DNA from: an uncultured beta proteobacterium
Lineage (GTDB): Bacteria > Pseudomonadota > Gammaproteobacteria > Burkholderiales > Burkholderiaceae_E
Length of the DNA stretch: 64,000 nucleotides
Direction: 5' to 3'
Assembly: GCA_903934295.1 (NCBI GenBank)
Contig: CAIZNI010000065.1
Span: 1-64,000 of the forward strand
Shown here: positions 19,197-30,417 of the stretch, piece after piece
How positions within the stretch are numbered: position 1 is the stretch's first letter
Layout of the letters: each line of letters opens with the position of its first letter
Notes under the pieces: generated by a model
The model's input: only the letters and a program-made list of their open reading frames with translations
Databases searched by the model: none
Told to the model about the DNA's origin: nothing
Made by a program: the position numbers and the translations under genes

Positions 19197-20372
19197 ATGC
19201 GCTGGATCGTCTGGATACTCCTGCTGGCCAGCGCGGCGGTCGGGCTGGCCTTGCTGATGCGGGTCAACCACGGCAATGTGGCGGTGCTGTGGCCGCCCTA
19301 CCGGGTTGATGTTTCCGTCAACCTGGCGCTGGTGGTGCTGGGGGCCGGCTTCGTTGCCCTGCATCTGTTTCTGGTAGCAATCGGCAAGGCGCTCGATTTG
19401 CCGGGGCGAGTGCGCGAATACCGCGAGCGGCGCATTCGCGACGCGGCGGTGGTCGCGCTGCGCGACTCGGTGCTCGCCCTGTTCGAAGGTCGTTTCGGGC
19501 GTGCCGAGCGGCTGGCGCAGCAGGCGCGCGAGGACAGCCGACTCGCGGGACCTGCCGCGCTGATCGCCGCCCGGGCCGCGCACCGAATGCGCGAGTTCGA
19601 GCGCCGGGACCGCTGGCTGGCGCAGGCCGAAGAGGATCGCGCGTCGGCGCCCGCCGAACTCATGACCACCGCCGAACTCGCCCTCGAAGAGCAGGACGCC
19701 GCGCGCGCCATCGCCAGCATCGAGCGGCTGCACTCGCGGGGAATGCGTCACATCCACGCGCTGCGGGTGGCGCTTCGCGCCTACGAGCAGGCCGAGGATT
19801 GGCAGCGCGTGCTGCAGGTGCTGCGCCAACTCGAGAAGCGCGATGTCCTTCATCCGGCAGCCATCCGCGGTCTGCGGGTTCGGGCCAGCCGGGCGCTGAT
19901 CGCGCGGCGCGCCGGCGACGCGCCGGGGTTGCGTTCGCAGTGGAACGACCTGCGTGACGGGGAGCGCGATCTGCCCGAGGTTCTGGAGGCGGCGGCGCTG
20001 GCGTTCGCGAAGGCCGGCGACATCGGCTTCGGGCGGCGTCTGCTCGAATCGGCACTGACCCGTGATTTCGCGCCGCGGCTGCTGCACGCCTATGCCGCGC
20101 TTCCGGACGTGCCGGCCCGGGAGCGCCTGCAGCAGGTGGAGCGCTGGCGCGACACGCATGGCGACGATCCCGACATCACGCTCGTGCTGGGCCGGCTGTG
20201 CATCACCGAGTCGTTGTGGGGCAAGGCGGCGGACTACCTGGGTCGCAGCCTCGCCGCCCGCGAGAGCGTGGCCGTGCACCTCGCGCTTGCCGATCTGGCC
20301 GAGCAGGTCGAGCAGCCGCAGGAAGCGGCTCGCCATTACCGTTCGGCGGCTCGGTTGCGGGTCGGCGACTGA
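19197..20372 (+). CDS. hemY: HemY-like membrane protein with TPR-type repeats
   Basis: 391 residues: two N-terminal membrane helices (WIVWILLLASAAVGLALLM; LALVVLGAGFVALHLFLVAI) and then a helical, Ala/Arg-rich domain with TPR-like repeats, the arrangement of proteobacterial HemY (the N-terminal HemY_N region plus TPRs). This is not the Bacillus HemY oxidase. It is thought to help heme-biosynthetic assembly at the membrane. It is the last gene of the unit; the convergent dehydrogenase gene ends only 12 nt beyond its stop. Confidence 0.88.
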   Translation: MRWIVWILLLASAAVGLALLMRVNHGNVAVLWPPYRVDVSVNLALVVLGAGFVALHLFLVAIGKALDLPGRVREYRERRIRDAAVVALRDSVLALFEGRFGRAERLAQQAREDSRLAGPAALIAARAAHRMREFERRDRWLAQAEEDRASAPAELMTTAELALEEQDAARAIASIERLHSRGMRHIHALRVALRAYEQAEDWQRVLQVLRQLEKRDVLHPAAIRGLRVRASRALIARRAGDAPGLRSQWNDLRDGERDLPEVLEAAALAFAKAGDIGFGRRLLESALTRDFAPRLLHAYAALPDVPARERLQQVERWRDTHGDDPDITLVLGRLCITESLWGKAADYLGRSLAARESVAVHLALADLAEQVEQPQEAARHYRSAARLRVGD

Positions 20373-20384
20373 GCCCTCGTCGCC

Positions 20385-21140
20385 TCAGACGCAGCGCCCG
20401 CCGTCGACTTCCAGGCAGGCGCCAGTGATGAAGGCGGCTTCCTCGGAAGCCAGGAAGAGTGCCGCATTCGCGATGTCGGCCGGCTGCGAGAGCCGCCCCA
20501 GCGGAATCGAGCCGATGAACTTGGCCCGCATCTCGGGTGTGTCCTCGCCCATGAAGGTCGCCAGCAACGGCGTTTCTCCGGCGACCGGGTTGATCACGTT
20601 GACGCGGATGCCGAAGGGCGCAAGTTCGACGGCCATCGCCTTGGAGGTGACGATCGCGGCCCCCTTGGTGCCGTTGTACCAGACCAGGCCGGGCCTGGGC
20701 CGCACGCCGGCGGTGGATGCGATGTTCACGAACACGCCGGCGCCGCGCGTCTTGAAGTAGGGAACCATGTGCTGGGCGCTCCAGTAGAGGCTCTTCACAT
20801 TGACGCGGTAGACGCGGTCGAACTCGTCCTCCGCAACAGTGAGCATCGACTGGTTCCGGTGCGAGATGCCGGCGTTGTTGACCACGATGTCGAGGCTGCC
20901 GAAGGCGGCCAGGGTGCTGTCGAGCAGCGCCTTGACTTCCTCGCCGTCCGATACGTCGGCCTTCACGAAGCAGGCCTGTCCGCCGGCGCGGCGGATCGCC
21001 TCGGCGACGCGCTCGCCGTTGTCGGCGTGGATGTCGTTGACCACCACGCGGGCACCCTCGCGGGCAAAGCGTTCGGCGATGCCTTCGCCGAAGCCGGAGC
21101 CGGCGCCGGTGACGATGGCGACCTTCTGGGCAAGTCTCAT
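20385..21140 (-). CDS. Short-chain dehydrogenase/reductase (FabG-like)
   Basis: 251 residues from the ATG at 21140 (MRLAQKVAIVTGAGSG), preceded by AAGGACG. Classical SDR features: TGAGSGFG cofactor loop, NNAG, the serine in VNIASTAGV and the YxxxK pair in WYNGTKGA, with NVINPVAGETPLL after the active site. The cofactor type and substrate cannot be read from the sequence. It lies 98 nt downstream of an aldehyde dehydrogenase gene in the same direction, so the two could oxidise an alcohol and its aldehyde in succession. Confidence 0.88.
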   Translation of the reverse strand: MRLAQKVAIVTGAGSGFGEGIAERFAREGARVVVNDIHADNGERVAEAIRRAGGQACFVKADVSDGEEVKALLDSTLAAFGSLDIVVNNAGISHRNQSMLTVAEDEFDRVYRVNVKSLYWSAQHMVPYFKTRGAGVFVNIASTAGVRPRPGLVWYNGTKGAAIVTSKAMAVELAPFGIRVNVINPVAGETPLLATFMGEDTPEMRAKFIGSIPLGRLSQPADIANAALFLASEEAAFITGACLEVDGGRCV

Positions 21141-21237
21141 GGTTCGTCCTTGATGCAGGGGTTGAAGGAGCCGCCGCGCACGACCGGCGGCGGGTTTTTC
21201 GGTTCGGGCTGGCGGATTCCGGCAGGCGGGATTCGCA

Positions 21238-22689
21238 TCAGCCGTGGCGGATGGCCACGGTCTTGAGCGAGGTGAATCCGTAGAGCGCTTCGAAGCCCTT
21301 CTCGCGGCCGTGCCCGCTCGCGCCGACGCCGCCGAAGGGCAATTCGACGCCGCCGCCGGCGCCGTAGTTGTTGATGAACACCTGACCGGCGCGAATGGCA
21401 TGAGCCAGGCGAAACTGGCGCGCGCCGTCGCGCGTCCAGACGCCCGCGACCAGTCCGTAGCGGGTGGCGTTGGCCAGCGCGATCGCCTCGGCTTCATCCT
21501 CGAAAGGCGTGGCCACCAGCACCGGTCCGAAGATTTCCTCCTGGAACAGCCGGTTCCCGCACGGCACCCGCTCCAGCAGCACCGGCGCCTGATAGAACCC
21601 GCCGGCGGGCGCGCTGTCGACGACCGATCCCTGCGCGGCGAATGTCAGCTCGCTGGTGTGCGCATCGGAGAGGTAGTCCCAGACCCGCTGCAACTGGCGC
21701 CGCGACACCAGCGGCCCCAGATCCAGGTCGGCCTGGGCCGGGCCGGCACGCAGGGCCGCGAACCGTTCGGCCAGGCTTTGCATCACCGAGTCGTGAATCC
21801 CGCGCTGGATCAGCACCCGGCTCCCGGCCGAGCAGGTCTGGCCGGCGTTCTGGATGATGGCGTTCACCAGCACCGGCAGCGCGGCCTGCAGATCGGCGTC
21901 CTCGAACACGATCTGCGGCGACTTGCCGCCGAGTTCCAGGGTAACCGGGCAGTGGTGCTGGGCGGCTGCCTGCGCCACCCGGCGGCCGGTGTCGGCCGAA
22001 CCGGTGAACGAGACATGGTCGACGCCCGGGTGCTCGGCCAGCGCCTGGCCGGCCTCGGCGCCCAGCCCGGTCACCACGTTGAGGGCTCCCTCGGGCAGAC
22101 CCGCCTCAGCGGCCAGTCGGGCCACACGGATCACGCTCAGGCAGGCGTCTTCGGCCGGCTTCACCACACAGGCATTGCCGGTCGCCAGCGCCGCGGCCAC
22201 CGATCGGCCGAAGATCTGCAGCGGATAGTTCCAGGGAATGATGTGACCGGTCACGCCGTGCGCCTGCCGCACGGTGAAGACGGTGTAGCCGGCCTGATAG
22301 GGAATCGTCTGGCCGTGCAGCTTGTCGGCGGCGCCGGCGTAGTACTCGAAGTAGCGTGACAGCGCGGCCGCGTCGGCACGCCCCTGGGTGATCGGCTTGC
22401 CGGTGTCGCGCGATTCGAGCTGCGCCAGTTCTTCGCGGTTGGCGTCGATCAGGCCCGCCAGACGCATCAGCAGCCGCGAGCGGTCGGCCGCCGAGACCCG
22501 GCCCCAGTCCCCGTCGAAGGCGCTTCGGGCCGCCCGAACGGCGCGATCGATGTCGCTGGCGCGGCTGCGCGCAATGCTGCCGAAGACCTCGCCATCGGAC
22601 GGATCGATGACCGGGAGGGTTTCGCCGCCGTCGGCCGCACAGGAACGATTGGCGATGAAATTCAGGTGCTGTTCAGGGGTGGAAGGCAT
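21238..22689 (-). CDS. Aldehyde dehydrogenase family protein
   Basis: 483 residues, the usual ALDH length. Catalytic residues are in [16 protein letters not shown] (general base Glu) and [15 protein letters not shown] (nucleophilic Cys); the NAD-binding glycine motif is [12 protein letters not shown]. It oxidises an aldehyde to the acid with NAD(P)+. Its pattern is closest to the betaine/aminobutyraldehyde branch, but substrate is not assignable. It probably forms an operon with the downstream dehydrogenase. The 97-nt gap contains CCGCCG/CGGCGG followed by GGGTTTTT, a hairpin oriented to stop rightward, not operon, transcription. Confidence 0.92.
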   Translation of the reverse strand: MPSTPEQHLNFIANRSCAADGGETLPVIDPSDGEVFGSIARSRASDIDRAVRAARSAFDGDWGRVSAADRSRLLMRLAGLIDANREELAQLESRDTGKPITQGRADAAALSRYFEYYAGAADKLHGQTIPYQAGYTVFTVRQAHGVTGHIIPWNYPLQIFGRSVAAALATGNACVVKPAEDACLSVIRVARLAAEAGLPEGALNVVTGLGAEAGQALAEHPGVDHVSFTGSADTGRRVAQAAAQHHCPVTLELGGKSPQIVFEDADLQAALPVLVNAIIQNAGQTCSAGSRVLIQRGIHDSVMQSLAERFAALRAGPAQADLDLGPLVSRRQLQRVWDYLSDAHTSELTFAAQGSVVDSAPAGGFYQAPVLLERVPCGNRLFQEEIFGPVLVATPFEDEAEAIALANATRYGLVAGVWTRDGARQFRLAHAIRAGQVFINNYGAGGGVELPFGGVGASGHGREKGFEALYGFTSLKTVAIRHG

Positions 22690-22781
22690 GGCTTCTCGGC
22701 TGGCGGCGGGCGCTGTGCGGACGCAGCTCGCGCTGCCGTCCGGTGGAAAGCGGTCATTATCGGTCAGCCGCGGCGCGGGTT

Positions 22782-22810
22782 TTGTTGCGACGCACCACCC
22801 TGGATAGAAT
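22782..22810 (+). promoter_or_regulatory. Possible sigma-70 promoter of ppa
   Basis: TTGTTG (22782-22787), 17 nt, TAGAAT (22805-22810), 52 nt before the ppa ATG. The -10 box is good, the -35 box only half matches. Confidence 0.5.
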
Positions 22811-22862
22811 CCCGCGCTTGCCGCACACTGTCGGCTTCGTCCTTCTTTCAGCGGGTACCTGC

Positions 22863-23411
22863 ATGAATCTTGACCGAGTCGACTCCGGCCGCGACATTCC
22901 CCACGATGTGAACGTGATCATCGAGATTCCGATGGCCGCCGATCCGATCAAGTACGAGGTCGACAAGAAGACCGGCGCGCTGTTCGTCGACCGGTTCATG
23001 ATGACCTCGATGCACTACCCCTGCAATTACGGCTACATCCCGCACACCATTGCCGACGACGGGGACCCGGTCGATGTGCTGGTGATCACGCCGTTCCCGG
23101 TGGCGGTGGGCGCGGTGATCCGCTGCCGTCCGATCGGTGTGCTGCGGATGGAAGACGAGGCGGGTGGCGATTCGAAGCTGCTGGCGGTGCCGATCGACAA
23201 GATCCTGCCCATCTACAAGCACTGGCAGAAACACGACGACCTGGCGCCCGAGCGGCTGGCTACCATCCAGCATTTCTTCGAGCACTACAAGGACCTGGAG
23301 CCCGGCAAGTGGGTCAAGGTGCTGGGCTGGAGCGGCCCGGAGGTCGCCAAGGCCGAGATCATGGCGGGCATCGAGGGTTATCAGCGGGCCGCCGAGAAGC
23401 CGCTGTTCTAG
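22863..23411 (+). CDS. ppa: Soluble inorganic pyrophosphatase (family I)
   Basis: 182 residues. It hydrolyses pyrophosphate to drive biosynthetic reactions. Family I signature is complete: [39 protein letters not shown] (metal-binding acids) and the C-terminal [13 protein letters not shown]. The start at 22863 ([16 protein letters not shown]) matches the family; upstream in-frame codons do not. The stop codon sits inside a 26-bp tandem duplication shared with the end of the convergent gene. Confidence 0.97.
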   Translation: MNLDRVDSGRDIPHDVNVIIEIPMAADPIKYEVDKKTGALFVDRFMMTSMHYPCNYGYIPHTIADDGDPVDVLVITPFPVAVGAVIRCRPIGVLRMEDEAGGDSKLLAVPIDKILPIYKHWQKHDDLAPERLATIQHFFEHYKDLEPGKWVKVLGWSGPEVAKAEIMAGIEGYQRAAEKPLF

Positions 23412-23459
23412 TCGGGGCGGGCGCCGCCCAGCGCTAGTCGGGGCGGGTGCTGCCCAGCG
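23408..23459. repeat. 26-bp tandem duplication covering two convergent stop codons
   Basis: CTAGTCGGGGCGGGCGCCGCCCAGCG-type unit at 23408-23433 is repeated at 23434-23459 with two mismatches (written here in parts: the unit starts CTAGTCGGGG and ends GCCCAGCG). The first copy carries the ppa stop, the second the stop of the convergent gene (CTA on this strand). The first copy also contains a GGGCG/CGCCC stem. Confidence 0.85.
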
Positions 23460-24591
23460 GCGAGCGCTCGTTGAGTTCGTCCAGGTAGGCGCTGATCATC
23501 GAGCCTTCGCGTGCCAGGAAGCGCTCCACCGCATCGGCGAATGCCGGCTCGCGCAGCCAGTGGGCCGAGCGGGTGGTCACCGGCAGAAAACCACGCGCCA
23601 TCTTGTGCTCACCCTGCGCGCCGCCCTCGATGGTCTGGATGTCCGACTCGATCGCGAATTCGATCGCCTGGTAGTAGGCGCACTCGAAGTGCAGGCAGGC
23701 GATGGATTCCACCGCCCCCCAGTAGCGCCCGTACAGGGTGGTCTCGTCGCGCATCAGCAGGCTGCTGGCCACCGGCACACCATCGCGCTCGGCCAGCACC
23801 AGCACCAGCGCCTGCGGCAGGGTGCGGCCCAGTTCGACGAAGAACCCGGGCGTCAGGTAGGGCGTCGATCCGTGGGCGGCGTAGGTCGATTCGTAGCACC
23901 GGTAAAAGAACGCCCAGTCGGCGGCTTCGATGGCACTGCCCGCGATCCGGCGCACCGTCACGCCCTGCTCGGCGACCTTGCGGCGCTCGGCGCGGATTTT
24001 CTTGCGCTTGGGTTGTGCAAGCGCCGCCAGGAAGTCGTCGAAGTGTCGGTAGCCGGCATTGCGCCAGTGGAACTGGACACCCTGGCGCATCATGAAGCCG
24101 GCCTCGGCCAGCAGCAGCGCCTCATCGGGCGGGGGAAACAGGACATGCAGCGACGAGACGCGCGCGCTGCGCGCCTGTGCCAGCACTGCGCCGGCCAGGG
24201 CTTGTCGGACGACGGGGTCGCGACTCAGCAGCCGCGGCCCGCCAACCGGCGTGAAAGGCACCGCCGACAGCAGTTTCGGAAAGTAGCGCAGGCCATTGCG
24301 TTCGTAGGCGTCGGCCCAGGCCCAGTCGAACACGTACTCGCCCCAGGAGTGGGTCTTGCGATACATCGGCACCGCGCCGACCAGGGTGGCGCCGTCCCAC
24401 AGCGTCAGATGGCAGGGGGTCCAGCCGGTGCCGGGACCCACGCAGCCGGTGCGTTCGAGCGCGCTCAGGAAAGCGTGACGCACGAAGGGCGGCGCGCCCG
24501 CCGGCGGCAGCAGTCCGTCCCAATGCGCCGCAGGGATTTCGTCGAGGCCGGCGATCAGCCGCGTGCGATAATTGCTCTGACTGTCCGTCAC
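23434..24591 (-). CDS. FemAB/GNAT-fold protein of the COG3146 type
   Basis: 385 residues. The protein follows the family described as GNAT N-acetyltransferase or peptidoglycan biosynthesis/recognition: HWDGLLPPAGAPPFVRHAFL near the start, SWGEYVFDWAWADAYERNG, YYPKL-like YFPKLLSAVPFTPVGGPRLL and a C-terminal FECAYYQAIEFAI...GEHKMARGF with conserved ELNERSPL. The enzymatic activity is unproven; transfer of an acyl or aminoacyl group is the family expectation. It is convergent with ppa and divergent from nadE (47 nt between starts). Confidence 0.8.
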   Translation of the reverse strand: MTDSQSNYRTRLIAGLDEIPAAHWDGLLPPAGAPPFVRHAFLSALERTGCVGPGTGWTPCHLTLWDGATLVGAVPMYRKTHSWGEYVFDWAWADAYERNGLRYFPKLLSAVPFTPVGGPRLLSRDPVVRQALAGAVLAQARSARVSSLHVLFPPPDEALLLAEAGFMMRQGVQFHWRNAGYRHFDDFLAALAQPKRKKIRAERRKVAEQGVTVRRIAGSAIEAADWAFFYRCYESTYAAHGSTPYLTPGFFVELGRTLPQALVLVLAERDGVPVASSLLMRDETTLYGRYWGAVESIACLHFECAYYQAIEFAIESDIQTIEGGAQGEHKMARGFLPVTTRSAHWLREPAFADAVERFLAREGSMISAYLDELNERSPLGSTRPD

Positions 24592-24638
24592 CGGATTCCC
24601 GTTATGTTTCTTCGACCCGACCCAGGCACAACCGCCCC

Positions 24639-26658
<2,020 letters not shown>

Positions 26659-26703
26659 CGGTTGGCGCGATGGGTGCGCGCCCGGCGCAGGGGCGCTGGC
26701 GGT

Positions 26704-27315
26704 TCAGCCGGGCTGCGGGCCCGCAAGACGCCCCAGCAGGCGCCGCGCACCGCGCACCAGCAGCCGCAGCATCAGCACCAGCCCCACGGTGACCACCGCC
26801 AGCAAACCCAGCAGCACCAGCGGATGGCGGGCGACCATCCAGGCGCCTCCGATCACCAGCGCGTCCTCGGCCAGCGACACCGCGACGTTCGAGAATGGCT
26901 CGGGCGACGCGTTGATCAGCGCCCGCGTGCCGGATTTCGCCAGATGGCTGGTGGCGGTCAGCGTCCCGCCCAGCAGTCCGGCGGCGGCGGCCATCGCCGT
27001 GCCCGAATCGCCGAACACCGCGGCCGCCAGCGCGGCACCCGCCGGAATCCGGACCAGCGTGTGCAGCGTGTCCCAGAGGCTGTCGAGCCACGGAATCTTG
27101 TCGGCAAAACCTTCCAGCAGCGCCATGAAGCCGGCCGCGCCGATCACCAGCGGATGGGCCAGCACCTGCAGATGCTCGGGCAGCGGCCAGCCACCCAGGC
27201 GCGCGGCCAGGCCGCACAGCAGCACCACCAGGTACAGCCGCAGGCCGGCGCCGAAGGCCAGTGCGCTGGCCAGCGCCAGGTCGGGCAGGTTTTCCAGGAG
27301 GGCGGTTTCGATCAT
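26704..27315 (-). CDS. DUF4126 membrane protein
   Basis: 203 residues with about five hydrophobic segments (for example LALASALAFGAGLRLYLVVLL; AAMAAAAGLLGGTLTATSHL; HPLVLLGLLAVVTVGLVLML). The block GFMALLEGFADKIPWLDSLWD and SGTRALINASPEPFSN is the signature of DUF4126 proteins. The function is unknown to me. Its start codon is only 21 nt from that of the divergent DUF3445 gene. Confidence 0.82.
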   Translation of the reverse strand: MIETALLENLPDLALASALAFGAGLRLYLVVLLCGLAARLGGWPLPEHLQVLAHPLVIGAAGFMALLEGFADKIPWLDSLWDTLHTLVRIPAGAALAAAVFGDSGTAMAAAAGLLGGTLTATSHLAKSGTRALINASPEPFSNVAVSLAEDALVIGGAWMVARHPLVLLGLLAVVTVGLVLMLRLLVRGARRLLGRLAGPQPG

Positions 27316-27336
27316 GATTGCCGCCAGCTTGCCAGC

Positions 27337-28425
27337 ATGAGCGTCGTCTGGCCACCCGCGCTTGCCCCCGATTCGAATCCGGGCTGGCAAACCTTCGCGC
27401 CGATGCCGTTTCCGGTCGGCGTGCCGTTTCGCATGCGCACCGACCTGGCCCGGCTCGCGCCCGGCGATCCGCTGCTGATCAGCGACGCCGGCTATCCGGC
27501 CGTTGCGCAGGCCAAGCTTGCCCACCTTGACGATGACCGGCGCCCGCTCGCACGCCTGGCCGATGGCGCCGATCCGCAGTGGGTGATCGGCGCGCTGCAG
27601 GCGGGGCTGGCGCAGCTGTCGCACCATCATCCCGAACTGATCGGGTTCGGTGGTGTCCCCGCCGCCGGGGGCGCAGCACCGCCGGCGCCCGAGCGGGCAT
27701 CGCCAGTCGACGGGCAACTGCCGGCACCGGTGTTCGAACTGCACCGCGCTGGGCTGAGTCTGGATCTGCGCGACGGGGTCCGGGTGGGCGCCTCATTGCC
27801 GTGCGCCGAGCCGGTCGCGGCGCGTCTGCAGCGGCTTGCGCCGGGGCCACGTCTGCTGGCCTCCCTCTCGCTGGCGCTGCAGGAGGATCTCGTGCTGATG
27901 GCGTGGCCGCCCGGTGAGCCGGCTGCGCGACCGGCGGGCAGCGCGGCCCACGGTCTGCTGGCGCAGGCGATGTCGGTGGTCTTTCCCAGCGGCTGGGATC
28001 CGGCGGCCAAGCTCGGCCAGCCGCTGATCACGATCCATCAGCCGGTGGCAGACGGCGGGCCCCTGCGCGAGGCATCGCTGAACCTGTCGCGGGCGATGGT
28101 GGAGAAGGGGCCCTTCGAGCGCTTCGTCTGGACCCTGAGCGCGGACGCCGGTCTCGCGCGCTGGCCGGATGCGCCGGCGCTCCCCGATGACCTCGATCCC
28201 GAGCGACTCTTCTTCCGGATCGAGCGACAGGTCACGCTGGGTTTGCCGGACTGGCGCGCCGCGCTGTTCCTGATCCGGGTCCGCGTGGCGCCGCTGGGCG
28301 AGGTGGCCTGCGATGCGCCGCGCCGCGCCCGGCTTCTGGCGGCGCTCGAGTCGATGAGCGACGCGACGCTGGCCTACAAGAACCTTCACCGCTTGCGCGA
28401 AATTGTCCGCGCGGCCTGGGGCTGA
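27337..28425 (+). CDS. DUF3445 family (heme-dependent N-demethylase-like)
   Basis: 362 residues. The C-terminal half carries the DUF3445 hallmark: FFRIERQVTLGLPDWRAALF, then IRVRVAPLGEV and TLAYKNLHRLRE. Characterised relatives are heme-dependent oxidative N-demethylases; whether heme is bound here is not shown. N-terminal PFRMRTDLARLAPGDPLLI also fits. The ATG at 27337 leaves almost no room for a promoter before the divergent gene; M23 at 27403 (MPFPVGVPFRMRT) is a reasonable alternative start. It is followed after 4 nt by a MocA-like gene. Confidence 0.75.
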   Translation: MSVVWPPALAPDSNPGWQTFAPMPFPVGVPFRMRTDLARLAPGDPLLISDAGYPAVAQAKLAHLDDDRRPLARLADGADPQWVIGALQAGLAQLSHHHPELIGFGGVPAAGGAAPPAPERASPVDGQLPAPVFELHRAGLSLDLRDGVRVGASLPCAEPVAARLQRLAPGPRLLASLSLALQEDLVLMAWPPGEPAARPAGSAAHGLLAQAMSVVFPSGWDPAAKLGQPLITIHQPVADGGPLREASLNLSRAMVEKGPFERFVWTLSADAGLARWPDAPALPDDLDPERLFFRIERQVTLGLPDWRAALFLIRVRVAPLGEVACDAPRRARLLAALESMSDATLAYKNLHRLREIVRAAWG

Positions 28426-28429
28426 TCCG

Positions 28430-29086
28430 ATGACGGCGATCCGGGTGGGCGGGATCCTGCTGGCGGCAGGGGAATCGCGGCGCATGAACGGGCCGAACAA
28501 GCTCGCGATCCGGATCGACGGCGAAGCGCTGGTCCGGCGCACCGCGCGCACCCTGCTCGCGGCGGGCATCGATCCGCTGGTGGTGGTGCTGGGTCATCAG
28601 CATGAGCAGGTGAGCCCGCTGCTGGCCGGATTGCCGGTTCATTGCGTGGTCAACGCCGACTATCGCAGCGGCCAGCAAAGTTCGGTGCGGGCCGGACTGC
28701 TCGCACTGCGAGCAATGACCGGCGATGCGCTGGGGGAGGGCAGCGCGCATCCGCTGGACGCATTCCTGGTGTCGCTGTCTGACCTGCCGCTGCTGCAGGC
28801 CGATCAGGTCGGTGACCTCATCGCGGCGTTCGCCCGCCGCGGTGCGGCCCGGGCGCTGGTGCCCGATCACGCAGACCAGCGCGGCAATCCGGTGATCTTC
28901 GCCGGCGCGATGCTGGCCAGCCTCGCGCAGACGCCGGGCGGCGCGCGCGGCTGGCTCGATGCGCACCCCGAGGCGGTGATGCGCATCACGGTGGCCCACG
29001 CGGGCTTCACCACCGATCTCGATACCCTGGCCGACGTCGCGGCGCTGTCGGCCGCGCCGGGGGCCCCGGTGGTGGATCTGCCATGA
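28430..29086 (+). CDS. MocA-like nucleotidyltransferase
   Basis: 218 residues of the MobA/NTP_transf_3 fold. The nucleotide loop is GGILLAAGESRRMNGPNKL; SDLPLLQADQV and HADQRGNP-like PDHADQRGNPVIFA follow. Family members such as MocA attach CTP to molybdopterin for xanthine-dehydrogenase-type enzymes; no molybdenum enzyme or XdhC lies nearby, so the substrate is open. It overlaps the next gene by 4 nt (ATGA), which points to translational coupling. Confidence 0.85.
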   Translation: MTAIRVGGILLAAGESRRMNGPNKLAIRIDGEALVRRTARTLLAAGIDPLVVVLGHQHEQVSPLLAGLPVHCVVNADYRSGQQSSVRAGLLALRAMTGDALGEGSAHPLDAFLVSLSDLPLLQADQVGDLIAAFARRGAARALVPDHADQRGNPVIFAGAMLASLAQTPGGARGWLDAHPEAVMRITVAHAGFTTDLDTLADVAALSAAPGAPVVDLP

Positions 29087-30348
29087 GCGCCTGGGATGTG
29101 GTGGTGGTGGGCGCCGGTGCCGCGGGCATGTTCTGCGCGGGTGTCGCCGGGCGCCGGGGGCTGCGGGTGCTGATCATCGATCACAGCGAGCGCCCGGGCG
29201 AAAAGATCCGCATCTCCGGCGGGGGCCGCTGCAACTTCACCAACTGCGACGGCGACCGGATCGAGCGGTACGCGAGCGCCGACCCGGCTTTTGCCCGCCA
29301 GGCGCTGCGGGCTTACCGGCCGGCCGATTTCATCGCCCTGGTTCGATCCCAGGGCATCGGCTTTCACGAGAAACACCGCGGCCAGCTGTTCTGCGACGAC
29401 TCGAGCGAGCGGATCGTCTCGCTGCTGCGCGCCCAGGCCGATGCGGGGGGCGTGCAGTGGCGATTCCCCTGTCCGGTGACCGGAATCCAGGCGCTCGCGC
29501 CCGATCAGCCCGACAGCGCCCGTTTCCTGATCGGCACCGGTGCCGGCGAGGTCCGGGCGCGCGCGCTGGTGATCGCCACCGGCGGACTGGCGATCCCGAA
29601 AATCGGCGCCACCGATTTCGGCTTGCGGATCGCCCGCCAGTTCGGTCACCGCATCGTCGAGCCGCGGCCGGCCCTCGTGCCACTCACCTTCGATGCGGCT
29701 GCCTGGGCCCCCTGGTCAGAGCTGGCCGGCGTGTCGATGGAGGTGGGCATCCGCTCGCCCGCGCAACCGGCGGCGCCCGCATTCACCGAAGACCTGCTGT
29801 TCACCCACCGTGGGCTGTCGGGCCCGGCGGTGCTGCAGATCTCGACCTTTTGGATGCCTGGCCAGCCATTGGAGATCGACCTGGCGCCGGGCAGTGGCGA
29901 CGACGAACTGCTGCGCTGGCTGACCCAGCGACGCGAGCAGTCACGCCAACTGCTGGGGACTGCCCTGGGCGAGCGGCTGCCGCGGCGGGTGGTGGCGCTG
30001 TGGCTGGCGCAACTCGCGAGCCAGCAGGCGCGTCTGCGGCCCGAGGCACGGCTTGCCGAACTGGGCAATCGCGACCTGCAGACGATCGCCGATTCGTTGC
30101 GCCGCTGGCCGGTGACGCCCACCGGCAGCGAGGGCTATCGCAAGGCCGAGGCGATGGCCGGGGGCGTGGCCACCGCCGAACTCGATCCGCGCACGATGCA
30201 GTCGCGCCGCCAGCCCGGCCTCTACCTGGTGGGCGAGGTGGTCGATGTGACGGGCTGGCTGGGGGGCTACAACTTCCAGTGGGCGTGGTCGTCGGGACAC
30301 GCCGCCGCTCAGGCGATCGCCAGTCAGGTCGCCGCCCGGAAAACTTGA
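29083..30348 (+). CDS. BaiN/HI0933-like FAD-dependent oxidoreductase
   Basis: 421 residues. N-terminal FAD site VVVVGAGAAGMFCAGVAGRRG, followed by the family block KIRISGGGRCNFTN and, at the C-terminus, GLYLVGEVVDVTGWLGGYNFQWAWSSG. These mark the widespread HI0933/BaiN flavoprotein family, whose general function is unsettled; the Bacteroides/Clostridium BaiN acts on bile acids, which should not be transferred here. It is the last of three closely packed genes (DUF3445, MocA-like, this). Confidence 0.9.
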   Translation: MSAWDVVVVGAGAAGMFCAGVAGRRGLRVLIIDHSERPGEKIRISGGGRCNFTNCDGDRIERYASADPAFARQALRAYRPADFIALVRSQGIGFHEKHRGQLFCDDSSERIVSLLRAQADAGGVQWRFPCPVTGIQALAPDQPDSARFLIGTGAGEVRARALVIATGGLAIPKIGATDFGLRIARQFGHRIVEPRPALVPLTFDAAAWAPWSELAGVSMEVGIRSPAQPAAPAFTEDLLFTHRGLSGPAVLQISTFWMPGQPLEIDLAPGSGDDELLRWLTQRREQSRQLLGTALGERLPRRVVALWLAQLASQQARLRPEARLAELGNRDLQTIADSLRRWPVTPTGSEGYRKAEAMAGGVATAELDPRTMQSRRQPGLYLVGEVVDVTGWLGGYNFQWAWSSGHAAAQAIASQVAARKT

Positions 30349-30417
30349 TCCGCCCGGCGTGCCCCGCCAGGCTTGTCCCGCGGCCGTGATCCGCCTGCCC
30401 TGACCCGCGCCGGCCCC

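Noticed and set aside
21171-21200. CCGCCG/CGGCGG stem followed by TTTTT as a terminator
   Set aside because: Its orientation would stop rightward transcription, but both flanking genes run leftward; kept only as a remark in the aldehyde dehydrogenase entry.
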